DNA of 64,000 bases from NCBI RefSeq assembly GCF_964204865.1, contig NC_135261.1, positions 3,968,001-4,032,000 of the forward strand. Reading direction: 5' to 3'. A program made the translations under genes and the position numbers. This DNA is from Styela clava. Its lineage: Eukaryota; Chordata; Ascidiacea; Stolidobranchia; Styelidae. This document shows positions 32,010 through 44,228 of the stretch, piece by piece; position 1 is the first letter of the stretch; each line of letters starts with the position of its first letter. The notes under the pieces are model-generated. The model saw only the letters and a list, made by a program, of their open reading frames with translations, was not told the origin of the DNA and did no database searches.

Positions 32010-35000
32010 TCAAGCTAACTTCTGCGGCCTGTGGAAAAAAAAGAAATAACTTTTAATTGATAAGTTTAAAAAAAAAAAAAAACTTAATGCTTGAGCCAAC
32101 TTACACAATTTCGTACACTTGATTAGCCCAAGGTCCTCCTTTACCATCATTTCTGCATTTTTGAGAAGGTCCAATTCGCCTGTATGTATTTTCAGCGTCA
32201 ATTGAGGCTGAACAATATCCGCCATCTTGAAGAGCAAAATATCTAAATCCCCTGGAACGAGCATAACGAGCGCATTTCCCTAAAGCATCTTCTCTTTTCT
32301 TATAATCAGGTTGACTCATGAATTCTGGTCCATTGCTCTCGACTGTTGGAATAGTACGGAAAGCATCATCTGCCCAACATCCTCGACTTTTGATGTAAAC
32401 TGTAAAGTTAGACAAAAGAATAGTTACAGCATTGATAAAACAACTAGCACACTGAGGAAGAAGGCTCTAGTTATGGAAACTAGGTAATATGAAGTCAAAT
32501 TTTGTTATCATGACGGTTTATTACGGCTTTTACCTTCTTAACTTTTAAATCTTAAATTATTACTGAATATACTTGTCTGATGGGAGTACATATCTTGCTT
32601 ACAATTGCAAATTTGCATTTAACATTACACTTACAATTAAGTTTGCAGTGCAGTGCTAGATTTTATGAAACCAAACTTACAGTCCATTGCATCTGAAATC
32701 TTGTAGACTGACATCGCCCATGAACCGCCCTTTCCTCTTCCACAGTTATCCGCTCGGCCGAACCTCGCGTACGTCGAACCAGCGTTTGCTGAACTCTGAC
32801 AATATCCTCCATTTTGGATGGCAAATACAGTGTGACCAAAACTAGCCGAAACTCTGGCGCATTTTCGTACAGAATCGGATCTTTTTTGATACTCTCCATT
32901 CAGTAATGGGTTCATAGTTTCAATGGTGGAAATAGCTCTCGCTGATGTATCTCTAAAACATCCGAGCCCGCTGAAATTTGCTGTAAAATTCAACAAATGA
33001 TTTTTTTTGTGTCAACTCCACGGAATCAATGTTTTTTAACATCACAATACTTACGATCCCATATTGTGTTGATTTCATAAACTTCATTTGCCCAGTTCCC
33101 ACCTTTGCCATTTGAGCATTTATTAGAAAGTCCATATTTTCTATAAGTGTTTCGAGCGTTTACTCCAGTCCAACATTGGCCCCCATTCTGTACTCCGATA
33201 ATGTTATATCCGCGCGCCATAGCTGCTTGAGCACATCTGAAACAAATTATTGCACATGAGACACTAAGTTACATCTACATCGTCCATGATGTTATTATAA
33301 ACTTTCAGTATCAATTTACCTTCTAATAGCATCCTTTCTTTTCTGGTATTCACCGATCAAAATAGAATTGGTTCCTTCTAAACCAACTGGAATAGCACGA
33401 TTTTCTTTGTCAGTCCAGCAACCCAGATTGTTCAGGTAATATTCTGTCCAAAGAAATATTTCTGGTATTTTTGATGCAACTTTTTAAATTTTAATAACGA
33501 AAACTTTAGACCACTAAATGAGTCTTGTTAACATCTGAGTATGATATCCAGCTATGAGACGCTGATTTGGCCATATTCGCATGTTGTGTTTTGACTGAAA
33601 GATTTAGCATTCACTCTTTTTAATCGAATTCGTAATATTCATATATTGGTAAAGTACATACCTTCATGTCTAGGAAGTCTTGGAAATCCGGTTTCTGCAA
33701 AAATAAATCATTTTGAAAATTATTTTTCTGTTATAAGAAATGACGTAGATCATGCCATAAGGCAAAGCAAATCTACATTTATAAAAAACAATGCTAAAGC
33801 TAAAATATGCGAATAAAATTGTAATGCATCGGTGCTGGTTCGGTCATGCCAGAGAGCACCGAATTTGATGAAAAGATTGTTGGATAAGAAATACGGAGTT
33901 GGTCTAGAAATATGATGTTGCTCTTCATACAAAATAAAACAACAAATTTCTGACAGAAATATTGGTTCTCAAAGAATCAGTAAAATTTGAAAATAATAGT
34001 ATTGGTTTAGCGAATTTTTCCAAATTTATGTAATGTAAAGCTGAGAAACATTGGGCATAACAACTCCAAGAATTATTGTTATCGTTATCGAAACTATCCC
34101 TATGCTCACTCCGTGTTCAATCATACAATAAAAAGGCCAATAAAAAAACGGTGCAAAGAAGTGACTGGAATCATCTAGCGCCCATCAACAGACAGCCTAA
34201 ACCTAAAAAAACGGTTATTTATGGTTGGATTAAATAGTATATCTTACCGAGCTTTTTAATATCTATTTTGAAAACTTCATTTGCCCATGATCCACCTTTC
34301 GAATTCGATTTACAATTCGTTGATGCTCCATACTTTGCATAATGAGTTCCTGCCATGCAAGAACCGCCATTTTGAATTCCAACGATGAGATGTCCCAATC
34401 CCGAAGCATATCTTACGCATTGTTCAATGGCTTGAGGTCTTTTCTGGTATTCACCGCCTAATATTTCAGGCCTTTCCAAGAAAGGTAGCGATCGACTTTC
34501 TTTGTCGGCGAAACAGCCGAGACGTTCAAGTGTGACTGAAAAATTAAAAGAAAATAATTAGGATTTTTATACAATAATATGTAATTAATATATAATTTTA
34601 TAATAGGCTACTGTGTAATATCAGCGTTAGTACTGTGCATACCGCTAGATAAATTATATTTAGCAGTAGCAGACACATCCAGTACAGTACGGAATAAGGC
34701 AGGAGATGCAATCAGTAACTTATAAGAAATTTGAAAATGAAACTTCGATGCTTGCCATTTGGTTATTATATTTTGGATGTGGATTGAGTTTGGAAAGCGC
34801 CAATTAAATTATGAACAAGTTATTCGTGAATATTGTATACTGTGTTAGAATAGGATTTTTAATTCGAATTGATCAAAAGACTACTGAAGTTATTAGCGCC
34901 ATAAAACGACAACAACAACAACAACGAGTTGCCACAATTATTTTACTTTGGCAATGAAATTAAGAAGTATTTGCTTAAATAACTCCATCAATTAAGTATC

Positions 35001-36482
35001 TTACTTTTTTCAACAGAAGTAATCTCATAAACGGCATTTGCCCAAGGACCTCCCTTTCCGTGATCCTGACAGTCTTGCGAGTAACCGTATTTATTGTGAG
35101 TGGAAGACGCAGAAGACGAGGTAGCACACCATCCCCCGTTTTGCAGCGCGAAAACACTGTTTCCAAGAGAAGCCGCGATTCTCGCACATTTTCCTATTGC
35201 ATCCTGTCGATGTTGATAATTATCATGAAGATCAACATAACGTTTCTCAACAGTAGCAATCGCTCTTTTCCCAGTGTCTTTGAAGCAGCCAACCGGCCTA
35301 TATTGCACTGCAAAAAAAATTGTTCAAGTCAGTTATTACAAACTAAGTTTATCACATATATCTCTCATTAGGATAGATAGGAACTCTACAGTCACCCATC
35401 ACTATGTATAAATCTCCGATTCCGTTTTTTTCCCAATATCTAATGGATCATTAGATAGTGATGCACACAACTAATAATCTAGCGTTTGTACAGATTGAAT
35501 ATTTTATAATGTGTGTGAGCATACGTGGTAAATGAATACAGATATCAAATTACAAGCAAAACCTCCTCGATTGGGGAACCCTGGTTTAAACAAAAAAGGG
35601 GATTTTTAACAAAAATGCGTTCAACTAACCTTTCAAAACAGTATCAATTTCGTAAACTTGATTGGCCCATGGTCCTCCTTTTCCGTCGCTTTTACATTTA
35701 TCTGAAGGTCCATACTTTGTGTAAGTTTTGAAAGCAGCTGATCCTGAAGCACACCATCCTCCATCTTGGATAGCAAATACAGAATATCCTAAAATTTCAG
35801 CTGCGTGCGCGCATTGCTGAATAGCATTCACACGTGATTTATAAGAACCGTGTAGTTTTGTTTCAATGCTGGGAATCGCTCTGGCACCTTTGTCTTGCCA
35901 ACAGCCAAGATCTCGAAGTACATCTAAAATATAAAATAAGGGAAAATTGAATTTCTGTTTAATTAACAAAGAATATATCTTTAAAATTGTATTGATACCA
36001 CTTTTAATAAATTCAAAAGCACTGAAAATAAATAGCTTTAATGGATTTTTACAGTACAGTGCATTTCTATCAGAAAATTTTCACTTTGCAATTATCAATC
36101 AACTAATGATTTCGACAAATTTTGCGAAAATCGTTACGTTACGAAACATAGGAACCGGTCGCACAAATTAAGCTTACGTACAATTTAAATTTAAAAATTA
36201 AATTTCTATCGCGCAATATATTTATTAATATAAATTTTGATAAATTTTAAATACACGGAAAACAAATTTTTTATTCATTTTCATGTGTTTCGTGTGTAAT
36301 TTCTACTACTAGTGTTATTATTCCATACTGATATTCATGTAACGTTGCTAAATTCATTCAATTTTAAAAATATAAAAGAGGAACATAGACAAATTTCACT
36401 TACAATCTTTGAAGGAGCTAACTTGTGAAATGAAGAATAAGTAATACAGTAGAAGAGTAACGCATGCCGTCATCGATTTCAT
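32010..36482 (-). CDS. Secreted protein with six GC-[WF] ... GGWC ... GKGGPWANQVYEI domains, arm 2 copy (638 aa, ten exons)
   Basis: Minus-strand exons are 36482-36404, 35923-35630, 35307-35005, 34535-34248, 33694-33662, 33443-33320, 33236-33055, 32980-32681, 32399-32105 and 32028-32010. Every exon has the same length and phase as in the gene at 20640-25216, except exon 9, which is 18 bases shorter and lacks most of an EPIMGNEKAY stretch in repeat 6. The signal peptide begins MKSMTACVTLLLYY. All four cysteines are kept in all six repeats and there is no premature stop, so this copy looks functional. In repeat 3 it has GGSWANEVFKI where arm 1 has GGTLANEVFRI. In repeat 1 I counted about six amino-acid differences from arm 1 in some 95 residues. 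Likely secreted; function unknown. Confidence 0.88.
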
Positions 36483-36656
36483 CGTCGAGTAAGTATTTAA
36501 TAATTGTAAACGCCTATATTTTCTGAAAGTGAAGAGGTGATTAGAAAAATGTGTAAAAATACACTGAAATAATAATATTTTTGATTAAAACCCATGGGTA
36601 ATGGTCCGTGATATTGCATATTCGTGTATAAAGCAACAAGTTATTGTATGGAATAT

Positions 36657-36664
36657 TATTTATA
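36657..36664 (-). promoter_or_regulatory. TATA box of the six-repeat gene (arm 2)
   Basis: TATAAATA followed by ATATT on the minus strand, about 175 bases upstream of the ATG at 36482. It is the same word as upstream of the arm 1 gene; an acceptor-like TTTCAG/AAAATATA lies between it and the ATG in both arms. Confidence 0.45.
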
Positions 36665-39600
36665 CACAAAATAAAAAGTGCACAATATTTAAAAAAAAAA
36701 ACAGCTTGAATTGGAAAATTGACCGATATTGTTGTAACGCTATGCGCACAGTATTGAATATTTTATTTTACACTCTTCACGCGCTGATAGTCCGCAGTTC
36801 TGTTTTAAGATAGGTCTCTGCTATTTACCTAAAAAAATATAAGATACAGAAATTAAATTCATTCATAGATCTTAGTATAATCTTTACATTCATTCAATTC
36901 CCTTTTGTCATTTTATACGTTTCTGACAATAGTAAATATTGTTTGCCTATCTGAAATCTGTTTAATAACTCTCATTCTGGTTGTCATTATATATACATTT
37001 CGAGCGATTAAAATTTTATTGTAGATGCCGTCCGATATTACCGCAAGGTAAATGACGTCATAGTCTGTTGAGAAGTGATCAGTCGTTTCAAGGTCAATCG
37101 ATCAATCAAAAATGAGGCGGGGAATTTACGTGACGTAATAGTGCTTAGTCAAAACCGGATAACACCTAATCTTTTACTATTTTGCAACTACTGCTAAATT
37201 TAGTGTAGTTTATCTATCAGACCTAGTTGTTTTCGAAACCAATATTCACTAAAAATTGAATTATGGCCGCCCTACTTTTTAGTCGGTTTTAACGTAATCC
37301 AAGTTTATATTTATTTCTCTGTATTATATTGTATCAATCTGTGCCCAGTAATATCTCACGGTGGCGTGGTAGAAATGCTATGATACCTAAGTTCTTAAGT
37401 CAGTGACCTAACTACTTATTCTTACCAACGAAAACACAAATAATATCTTTTTCCTTTAAGTTAATATGATCAGTGATCACTGAATTGACATGGTTTAGAA
37501 TAGGGGTGTGCAACCGTCCCAAATGCAGCTCACAAAGGCCCGCGGTTTAACTCAGTTCTTTGTGTCTGGCCATCCTGTATTAAAGAATGAACACCCCTGG
37601 TTTAAAATCTATTTCATACCCACAGTCTTGACCAGAGAGTAATAAATTGAGTATAATGTGCAGGGAGTAGGATATAGAACGGTGCTTTCCAGATTTCTAT
37701 ACGAATCATATACGTTTATGGTTATGTAATACCATATTGGGATCGAAAGTATGAAACAGCAATTTCAATATTTATGCGGACACATGATGTGGTGTTTATA
37801 AAAGTAAATCACGAATCTTCACACAATTCAATAGGTTTGCAGATATCAACATTGATAACATCGAAACCGGTGAACGAAAATAATAAAAACATATTTTCGA
37901 AACCGCATAAAATTTACAACGTCATATTATTAATCATAAAGTGACGTCGTGTAAATCAAGAAGTGATTTTCATACCTTGCGTAATGCGTGCGTCATTATT
38001 TCGCCTAATAACAGAAATATAATCTTAGTTTGATGTCGCCTTCGGCCCAGTCGTTCGACTATTTTTATCCCGCAATATAGTTAATGAGAAGAGTTCGCTC
38101 TTAATCTCAAAACATATGTTAAAGAGGATGTGGACATAAAAAGAAATGCTCAAGACATAGTCATCTGATACAAGTACCTTACGACATGTCAAGCACAAAG
38201 GAGATTCTATATATTCTTATGTTCATTATACTTTATTTATATATTATTTCCTAAATTAGCGCTGGGTGAAACTTAAAATTACTATACAGTTTATCTACAA
38301 ATTTATGTCGATGAGAAAAAAATAAAAATATAACAAAATTTAACACTGACTCAGCTTAATAATCTCATAGTTTCATAATTATTCATTTAAATCTGTAACT
38401 GTACGAGAAAAAATGAACCCATATGGACTCACAAACAATAAAGTTATTATTATTTCAATATCATTCGTGAATTTTAAACAAATGTATTAGTGCTTTTACT
38501 AAATATTTGTGTTCGGGAATGGTCACATAATGGACAATAGGAGAATATTTGAAGATTGAACTTTGTTTGTTTAAGCGTTAATGAGGTGTTGAAATTGGCA
38601 CACTAAAACCGTATGTGCACTTAAGTATGTGTAGTGCATAAAAACGAAGGATAATATATGTATGATTACTATATCATATTTTCTGATGGTTGCTAAACTC
38701 ATTACTAATTGTCCCCACTAATACTCCTTAAATCCAATCAATATATGGCCTTCACATCACATATTTTATTTACTATTTCGCTTGGTATGACTACAGTCGT
38801 TATCAGCCAGCGTGTTTGGAGTGGGCAACCTTATTTTTGGTAATACATTCATGACACACTGTTTGTAGGCAATGCTACTGTTTAACCATTGTTCAGCTTA
38901 GTCGTATCATATGAGTTTACTGGGCAGACATATTACAAACTACAAATATCATAGTTGTCATACACCACACACTATTTATACCGACACTAAGGCAAATAAT
39001 ATTTTTGACAATATCATAGTTCGCACCAAACGCTTTACTTTACTCCATTATACACGAATTTAATTTTTTATTTTTGACTTGTATTGAAATACATATGTAT
39101 ATAACCGAAATTGTAGAATTCTTTGCGCTTAAGTCAATTTTTTTTTCAGTTTTGTTCTCCCTCTGATTTGAATGTTCAATCTCAAAAAAATAAAGCAAGC
39201 TATGCAAAGCAATGTTTTCATTACAAGCCTTAGTACATAACCACCGCTGCCAGAGTTTCCGTTGACGTAATGCGGGGTATAATGATGTTAGGAAAACACT
39301 AGAGACGTATTATAATAGGTAAACAAGTTAGTTAGGAAAACACTTAGAGACGTCGAATATTAATTTAACAAAAGAATTCGTGGGTATATAAGCTCACAGT
39401 AAATTATCGTGTTCAATTTGCAGTAAGCAATGCCATATAATGAATACATGCATCTGCCATTTCGATATGTCGCAACGTGTCTGGAAAATTCGCCGTAGGA
39501 AATGTCGCAATCGTAGAGCAGATGAGCAAAATAGTCGTCTTATTTTAAATCGAGCCGAATATAGCATGCTGTGTATTTTACCAAAAGTTGTATCAGTACT

Positions 39601-39727
39601 CATTCTATTCCCTATAAATATTTGTTACCTATTTCTTTTAACGTTGGGATATTGTATCCAATGAATTTCATTTAGCAGTGTTGTTATATCAGAAAAACTC
39701 AGGGAGCAGCCATAAATTTTTTTTACG
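36665..39727. other. Shared upstream region between the divergent genes, arm 2
   Basis: No gene. It aligns in reverse with single versions of the arm 1 segments: 37010-37240 with the GACGTCATTTACC blocks, 37600-37735 with the 165-bp unit, and 38000-38250 with 19150-19330. The point near 38700 is the empty site for the 3.4-kb arm 1 element. Confidence 0.55.
37501..37599. mobile_element. 99-bp hAT-type MITE, arm 2 only
   Basis: Ends TAGGGGTGTGCAAC and GAACACCCCTG. Flanks GTTTAGAA (37493-37500) and GTTTAAAA (37600-37607) agree at 7 of 8 bases. The matching arm 1 sequence near 18130 runs through without it. Confidence 0.7.
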
Positions 39728-39794
39728 CATTTGCATATAATTGTGACAAAACGGTGATCGGAATTTGTAGCTTTGACCTGATCTGACATTTTGA
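39728..39794 (+). promoter_or_regulatory. Conserved noncoding block upstream of the CUB receptor (arm 2)
   Basis: Counterpart of 12540..12474. It starts CATTTGCATATAATTG, includes GTGATCGGAATTTGTAGC, and ends about 155 bases before the ATG. The TTTGCATA word resembles a POU octamer half, which is suggestive only. Confidence 0.55.
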
Positions 39795-39948
39795 ATCTAT
39801 TACAACTTGAAGGTTCTCAATATTTGCCTAAATTAATTTTAACCTAATTTTATATTTCACAGTAAAATTTAGTTTACTCCTAGGATGGGTTGCTTCATTA
39901 CTTAACTGTCAATCTTTGACAACATATGCTTGATGTGACCTAGCTTTG

Positions 39949-42900
39949 ATGATGAATAACTTTCAGAAGTTTGTCTACTTATCCTTTACCATCGGTAAGT
40001 TTTTAGATTATTCTCATCGTGTTCTCTAGACTTTACGTATTTCTGGATATCTCCGACTTTTTATAATTTATAATGTATTCCAAATAATACTATTATGAGA
40101 TAGTTGGCGTGGCAATAAGACGGTCAACAGCCCAACTTTGAATGAAGTGGACACATACTCATTAAATACCCATTTCATTATATTGAACTAACTTTCATTT
40201 CAGCACTGGTTGTTTATGAAGTCATATTAGAGCAAGTCAACGTTGAAATTTTAATTTCACGACATGGAAACATAACTTCTCCGGGATATCCCGGTAACTT
40301 CACGGGTAACAATTCCGAAACATGGATTCTACCACACCCAATTTATTCCCATAATTCCTCATTGGTGCTTCGCTTTTTGGAGATGGATATGATTTTTATT
40401 TTTCACAGAAGAAAGTTTGTCCTGGGAGACTTGACAATTCAAGGTTTGAAACTGAAGTTAAATTTTTATTGTTTTAATTTAGCAAAATTTAAGCGTTCGA
40501 GTTTTTATTCAAATGACTTCGAACAGATTACTCTTTAAAATAAAAATTTAAATATAAACGCTACCAATATCACTGATTCAGTTTTGCTCTTTTTTATAGA
40601 GTTTCTCCCAGCACACAGATTTAGAACATGAAGTTGGCCTACATATAATTTTGTTAATAGTTATCGTTTGTTATGTTTTTGTTGAAGGAGCAAGTTGATG
40701 TTGTCTTAAGAAAATTTAAAGTATTTGACCAATTCTTGAATTTTTCATCAGTTAATTGAATTCCTCCATGATATTCATTTACACAATAGTCACACAATAT
40801 TTTCATCATGCTAAACTGAGGTCACTGTTCACCCAAGAATCATAAAAAAAATTCAAATTACATCTCAACACAAGTTTGATCTATATTGCTCAACGAACAT
40901 CCAATGTCCATAGCCACGGCATTGGTAAAATAAACATAGGCTTTTTAATTTAGACCAGTGGTTCTCAAACGGGGGAGCACGCCCCATTCCCATTTATTTT
41001 GGATATTTACGTTCCACCCACATATTTTCCACGTGTTTTTTCAAATTAACATTCTTTTGCCTTAGTACATGTTATTTGCAGTTTATTCTTAGTTATTGTT
41101 GAGGTTGGGCGCGAGACTTGACAAATTCTAAAGGGGGCGCGGCTTAAAAAGTTTGAGAACCACTGAATTAGATTAATAGATGATTTGTGCAATGAAACAT
41201 ATGAGTAATCTACTGAGATTATTTAGGACTTGAATCTATTATTAGGGCAAAATTTAGCACTTATGGAAAGTGGAAGCTGCGTGATACTTGAGAAGGAACA
41301 CTGCCGAATTCAAACGTCACAAATCTACGAAAACTGCATTGTTTTAGGCAACTTGAACAGGTATGCAACTTTGAAGGAAAATTTAACGATGAATTTCGTA
41401 GCAAACGGCTTCAATAAACACATGAAAGACAAAAGATTTAAAATGGGATACGAATATGTGGAATGTCCAGAAATTGAAACAAGTGAGTTTTTTATCAATA
41501 TGTATTGATATTCTAATTTGATATTGCTGCCTTTATAACAATTTTCTCTTCCATAAGTGATTTGAGAGTCCTCCTGCACACTTTTATATTCACACTGCAA
41601 CACAATTATATTCCTGTAACGTTTGGTCTGGCCAAGGTCAGGAGTTATGTCTGAGGAAGTCTGACCGTTGTCAGACGGAAGGTTACAAAAATATATTTGT
41701 GTAAGTGTGCAAGCAGAAGAAGGATGAGTATTTAGTTTCGCAGAAACCAAATATTTTGTCTTATATGTCTTTGTTCTCTCTCTCTCTATCTCTCTCTCTC
41801 TCTCTTCCTAATATTTTTATCAATTCTCTACTCGGCTAATTTTCTAGTTTCTTCGTCACTAACTACTTATCTCCAAAGCTTTGGTTACATTGGAATCGTA
41901 TGTGTATATTGAAAGAATGCTATAGGAAGTTTGAAGATAACTATCCTAAGTGATCCAAGAGTGTTCCTGCTCCCTAACACAAATTTATTTCTGTAATTCG
42001 CTAGGTCAGTCTGATTAGGGTCAGACGAAACGTTACAGAAATATAGGGTGTCCATAAGTTCTATTTTTTTAATTGCAAAGGAAATTTATCGATACCAAAC
42101 ACCGTTTCGGCCCTCACAGATGTATTTAATAAGATGAAAATACTTAAACAATTACTGAATAAATACAACAAACTTGGCTAAGATATACTGAGAACTGACT
42201 TTATAACAAAATTGAAATCGCTGAGGGACTTTGTGAACCTTCTGTATATTTGTGCCTTTCCTTTTCATCACTCTAATTTCCTTTATCTCCTTATCTATTT
42301 TCTCTTTCTCGTTTCAAGCCCCGTCTTTCTCTCTCTCACTCTCATTTTTATCTCGCTTCTTCTTTTCCTAATTCTCTCATTTCCCGTTCTCTCCCTTCTT
42401 TATTTTTCTTTAACTCTTTTTTATATTCATTGACGCGCTCTTCTCTCCTTCTCCTTTCAGTCAGAACAGGACAGTCAGTGCTAGTGCTATACCACGCTAT
42501 GTATGGCGCTACTGTTATTAGAAAGTAACGGAATCATTCTAGTTCGTAATTGTCGACACAATTTATTACACCCTGAGGTATAGGGGGAATGTGAATTTAA
42601 CCCTAGATGTTTTAACAGCGATGCAACAAAGTTCTAACGTATCAATAGCTGTTTCATTCGTCTTTTCTAATTTCAGCTACCGAAGCAAATAATACGCCTA
42701 CAGAAAAAAGTATTCTTCTTTCTTTGACAATAATTTTTGGAGTTGTGGCAGTCACTGCGATTATATGCTTAATAAGGTAATTCTTCTGCTCCGGTATCAT
42801 TATTATTTATACATACATTCCTCAAATCATTATACAGACTTTGAAGAGATTAATATAGATTGAAAACGTTTTCTGCTACAAATTGATTTACCAAAAGTTG

Positions 42901-44046
42901 TGTACGTTTCATTATATATATGTATATATACATGGTGTCCATTAAGGCCCTTCACAATTTTAATTTTGTTATGAAGTCAGTTCTCAATATATTCTAACCA
43001 GGTTAGGTGTATTTTATTCAATAATTATTTAAGTAATTCTACCTCATTTAATACATCCGTTAGGCTCAAAACAATATTTGGTATCGACAAAAATTCCTTT
43101 TGTATTTTTCAAAAATTAAGCCTTAAATTTAAGCCATCCTGGGCACTCTATAAATATGTTACAGACTACTTCTCACCTTAACTTTGATCCAACGTTTCAA
43201 AGTTATGTAGATCTAATTCAGTAACTAATGTTTTATGCATTTTTGTTTCTAAAAATATCAAAGTTTTTATGATTTCAATGAGTTAAACCCCAAAAGCCTA
43301 ATTTATAGCTACTAACAGAATAAGTATTTGTATTTATAAACTTCTCAATATTCATTCTGTAACCTTTAATAATTTATCACAGGTTAAAAGTTAAAAACAA
43401 TCTACACCAAGACGGCCAAAATTGCCAAACTGAAGAGATGAACCCGGAATTGCGCCCGGAAGTGTACGCCTATGAAAATATGGAGACAACAAGGCAATAT
43501 GAAGTAGTTGGACCTAAACAAGATGAACTAGAATCTAATTTAGCAACTAATGCAGCAGGTTACACAAAAATGAATCCGGATCTGTCAAAATTAGAAAACA
43601 ATGATCAACTGAAAAAGGATCAAAAAATCCTCCCAGTAGAAGAGTTTGATGCAACCGACATCGTAAAAAATAAAGCTGTTTCTAGTGTCACAAACCCGGA
43701 ACTAAATCCAGAAATTGTCAGCAAATGCATGAATGTAAACGAGGAGAAAAAAATCGATCCGGACGCAAACTCAGATGCAAGCGGAAACACAGACCTGCCA
43801 ATGTACAGTGTTGTTAATAAAAAGTCTGATACGGGAGTCACAAGCCCGGGGGGACTCGCCACAGAGGTACACGGTTTGGCTAAAGAACAGCACTATGATG
43901 ACTTAGGACAAATTAACGTCGCAATAGAAGAAGACGATCGCCATGTTGACGATATATACTCCGTCGCTACTGAGTTTCACCGTAACGATAACCATGGGAC
44001 TCAGGAGGTAATTGAGAATCCGTACGACTTTGCCGACAGACCTTAA
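39949..44046 (+). CDS. CUB-domain single-pass membrane receptor, long-tail copy (428 aa, five exons)
   Basis: Exons are 39949-39994, 40204-40443, 41246-41482, 42677-42776 and 43383-44046, all GT-AG and phase-consistent. The signal peptide begins MMNNFQKFVYLSFTI. The CUB-like ectodomain at about 20-170 has NITSPGYPGNF, ENLTMNFVANGF, four cysteines in its second half and several NxS/T sites. The membrane segment is at about 187-207 (ILLSLTIIFGVVAVTAII). The acidic, unstructured-looking tail of about 220 residues has eight tyrosines (236, 238, 247, 268, 349, 379, 400, 422). Y238 and Y268 are in YENM and YTKM, which fit the YxxM motif for PI3-kinase p85 SH2 domains; YEN also fits the YxN motif for Grb2. 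NPEL/NPDL motifs recur at about 228, 272 and 312. Probably a phosphotyrosine-signalling surface receptor; ligand unknown. Paired head-to-head with the gene at 32010. Confidence 0.87.
40956..41165. mobile_element. 210-bp hAT-type MITE in receptor intron 2, arm 2 only
   Basis: Ends CAGTGGTTCTCAAACGGGGG and AAAAAGTTTGAGAACCACTG are inverted repeats of the same type as the element at 6164. Flanks ATTTAGAC and AATTAGAT match at 6 of 8. It accounts for most of the size difference between intron 2 here (802 bases) and in arm 1 (495). Confidence 0.75.
41774..41807. repeat. (TC)n simple repeat
   Basis: Near-pure TC run in receptor intron 3. Confidence 0.85.
42045..42232 (+). mobile_element. Short dispersed element with GGGTGTCCAT end, copy 1
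   Basis: Begins AGGGTGTCCATAAGTTC. It aligns along its length, at roughly three bases in four, with the reverse complement of 42933-43149 (ATCGATACCAAA, GATGTATT.AAT, GAGAACTGACTT.ATAACAAAATT). It lies in intron 3 of the arm 2 receptor; the distal end seems truncated. Confidence 0.6.
42240..42470. repeat. Polypyrimidine tract in receptor intron 3 (arm 2)
   Basis: CT-rich tract matching, in reverse, the purine tract at 10560-10795 of arm 1. The frame through it is low complexity and not a gene. Confidence 0.7.
42933..43149 (-). mobile_element. Short dispersed element with GGTGTCCAT end, copy 2
   Basis: Starts GGTGTCCATTAAGG and ends CCTGGGCACTCT, giving a loose terminal inverted repeat. It is an inverted relative of 42045-42232, lies in intron 4 of the arm 2 receptor, and makes this intron longer than its arm 1 counterpart (606 against 381 bases). 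Confidence 0.6.
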
Positions 44047-44222
44047 CTAACGATTCCAAAATTAACTCACTAAATTGTAACGAAAGAAACGATGGGCAAC
44101 ACAGCTTTAGAATACATCATCATACCGTCCTGAGCGGTGGGACAAAATGACACTCTTTTTTGTTACAACTGATGAATTTTTGTAGAAGGCCGCCGGCATG
44201 GAACACTCCCGCAAACGCTCCA

Positions 44223-44228
44223 AATAAA
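44223..44228 (+). terminator. Probable poly(A) signal of the long-tail receptor gene
   Basis: AATAAA, immediately repeated as AATAAAATAAAA, about 175 bases after the TAA stop. Confidence 0.5.

Larger units (their letters stand above)
31780..44046 (-). repeat. Inverted duplication, arm 2 (12.3 kb)
   Basis: Mirror copy of 9652-25420: a six-repeat secreted-protein gene on minus and a CUB receptor on plus, again head-to-head. The genes' start codons are 3.5 kb apart here and 8.3 kb apart in arm 1. Arm-specific insertions include MITEs at 37501-37599, 40956-41165, 42045-42232 and 42933-43149. Confidence 0.85.

Noticed and set aside
42212-42433. Hydrophobic open frame that looks like a membrane protein
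   Set aside because: Translation of a polypyrimidine intron tract gives Leu, Phe and Ser runs; no splice or start context.
43620-43862. Minus-strand frame of 80 codons
   Set aside because: Antisense shadow of the long receptor tail exon.
9652-44046. Reading the two arms as alleles of one locus
   Set aside because: They are in opposite orientation on one contig with different intergenic lengths and tails; an assembly error remains possible but the sequence itself shows a duplication.
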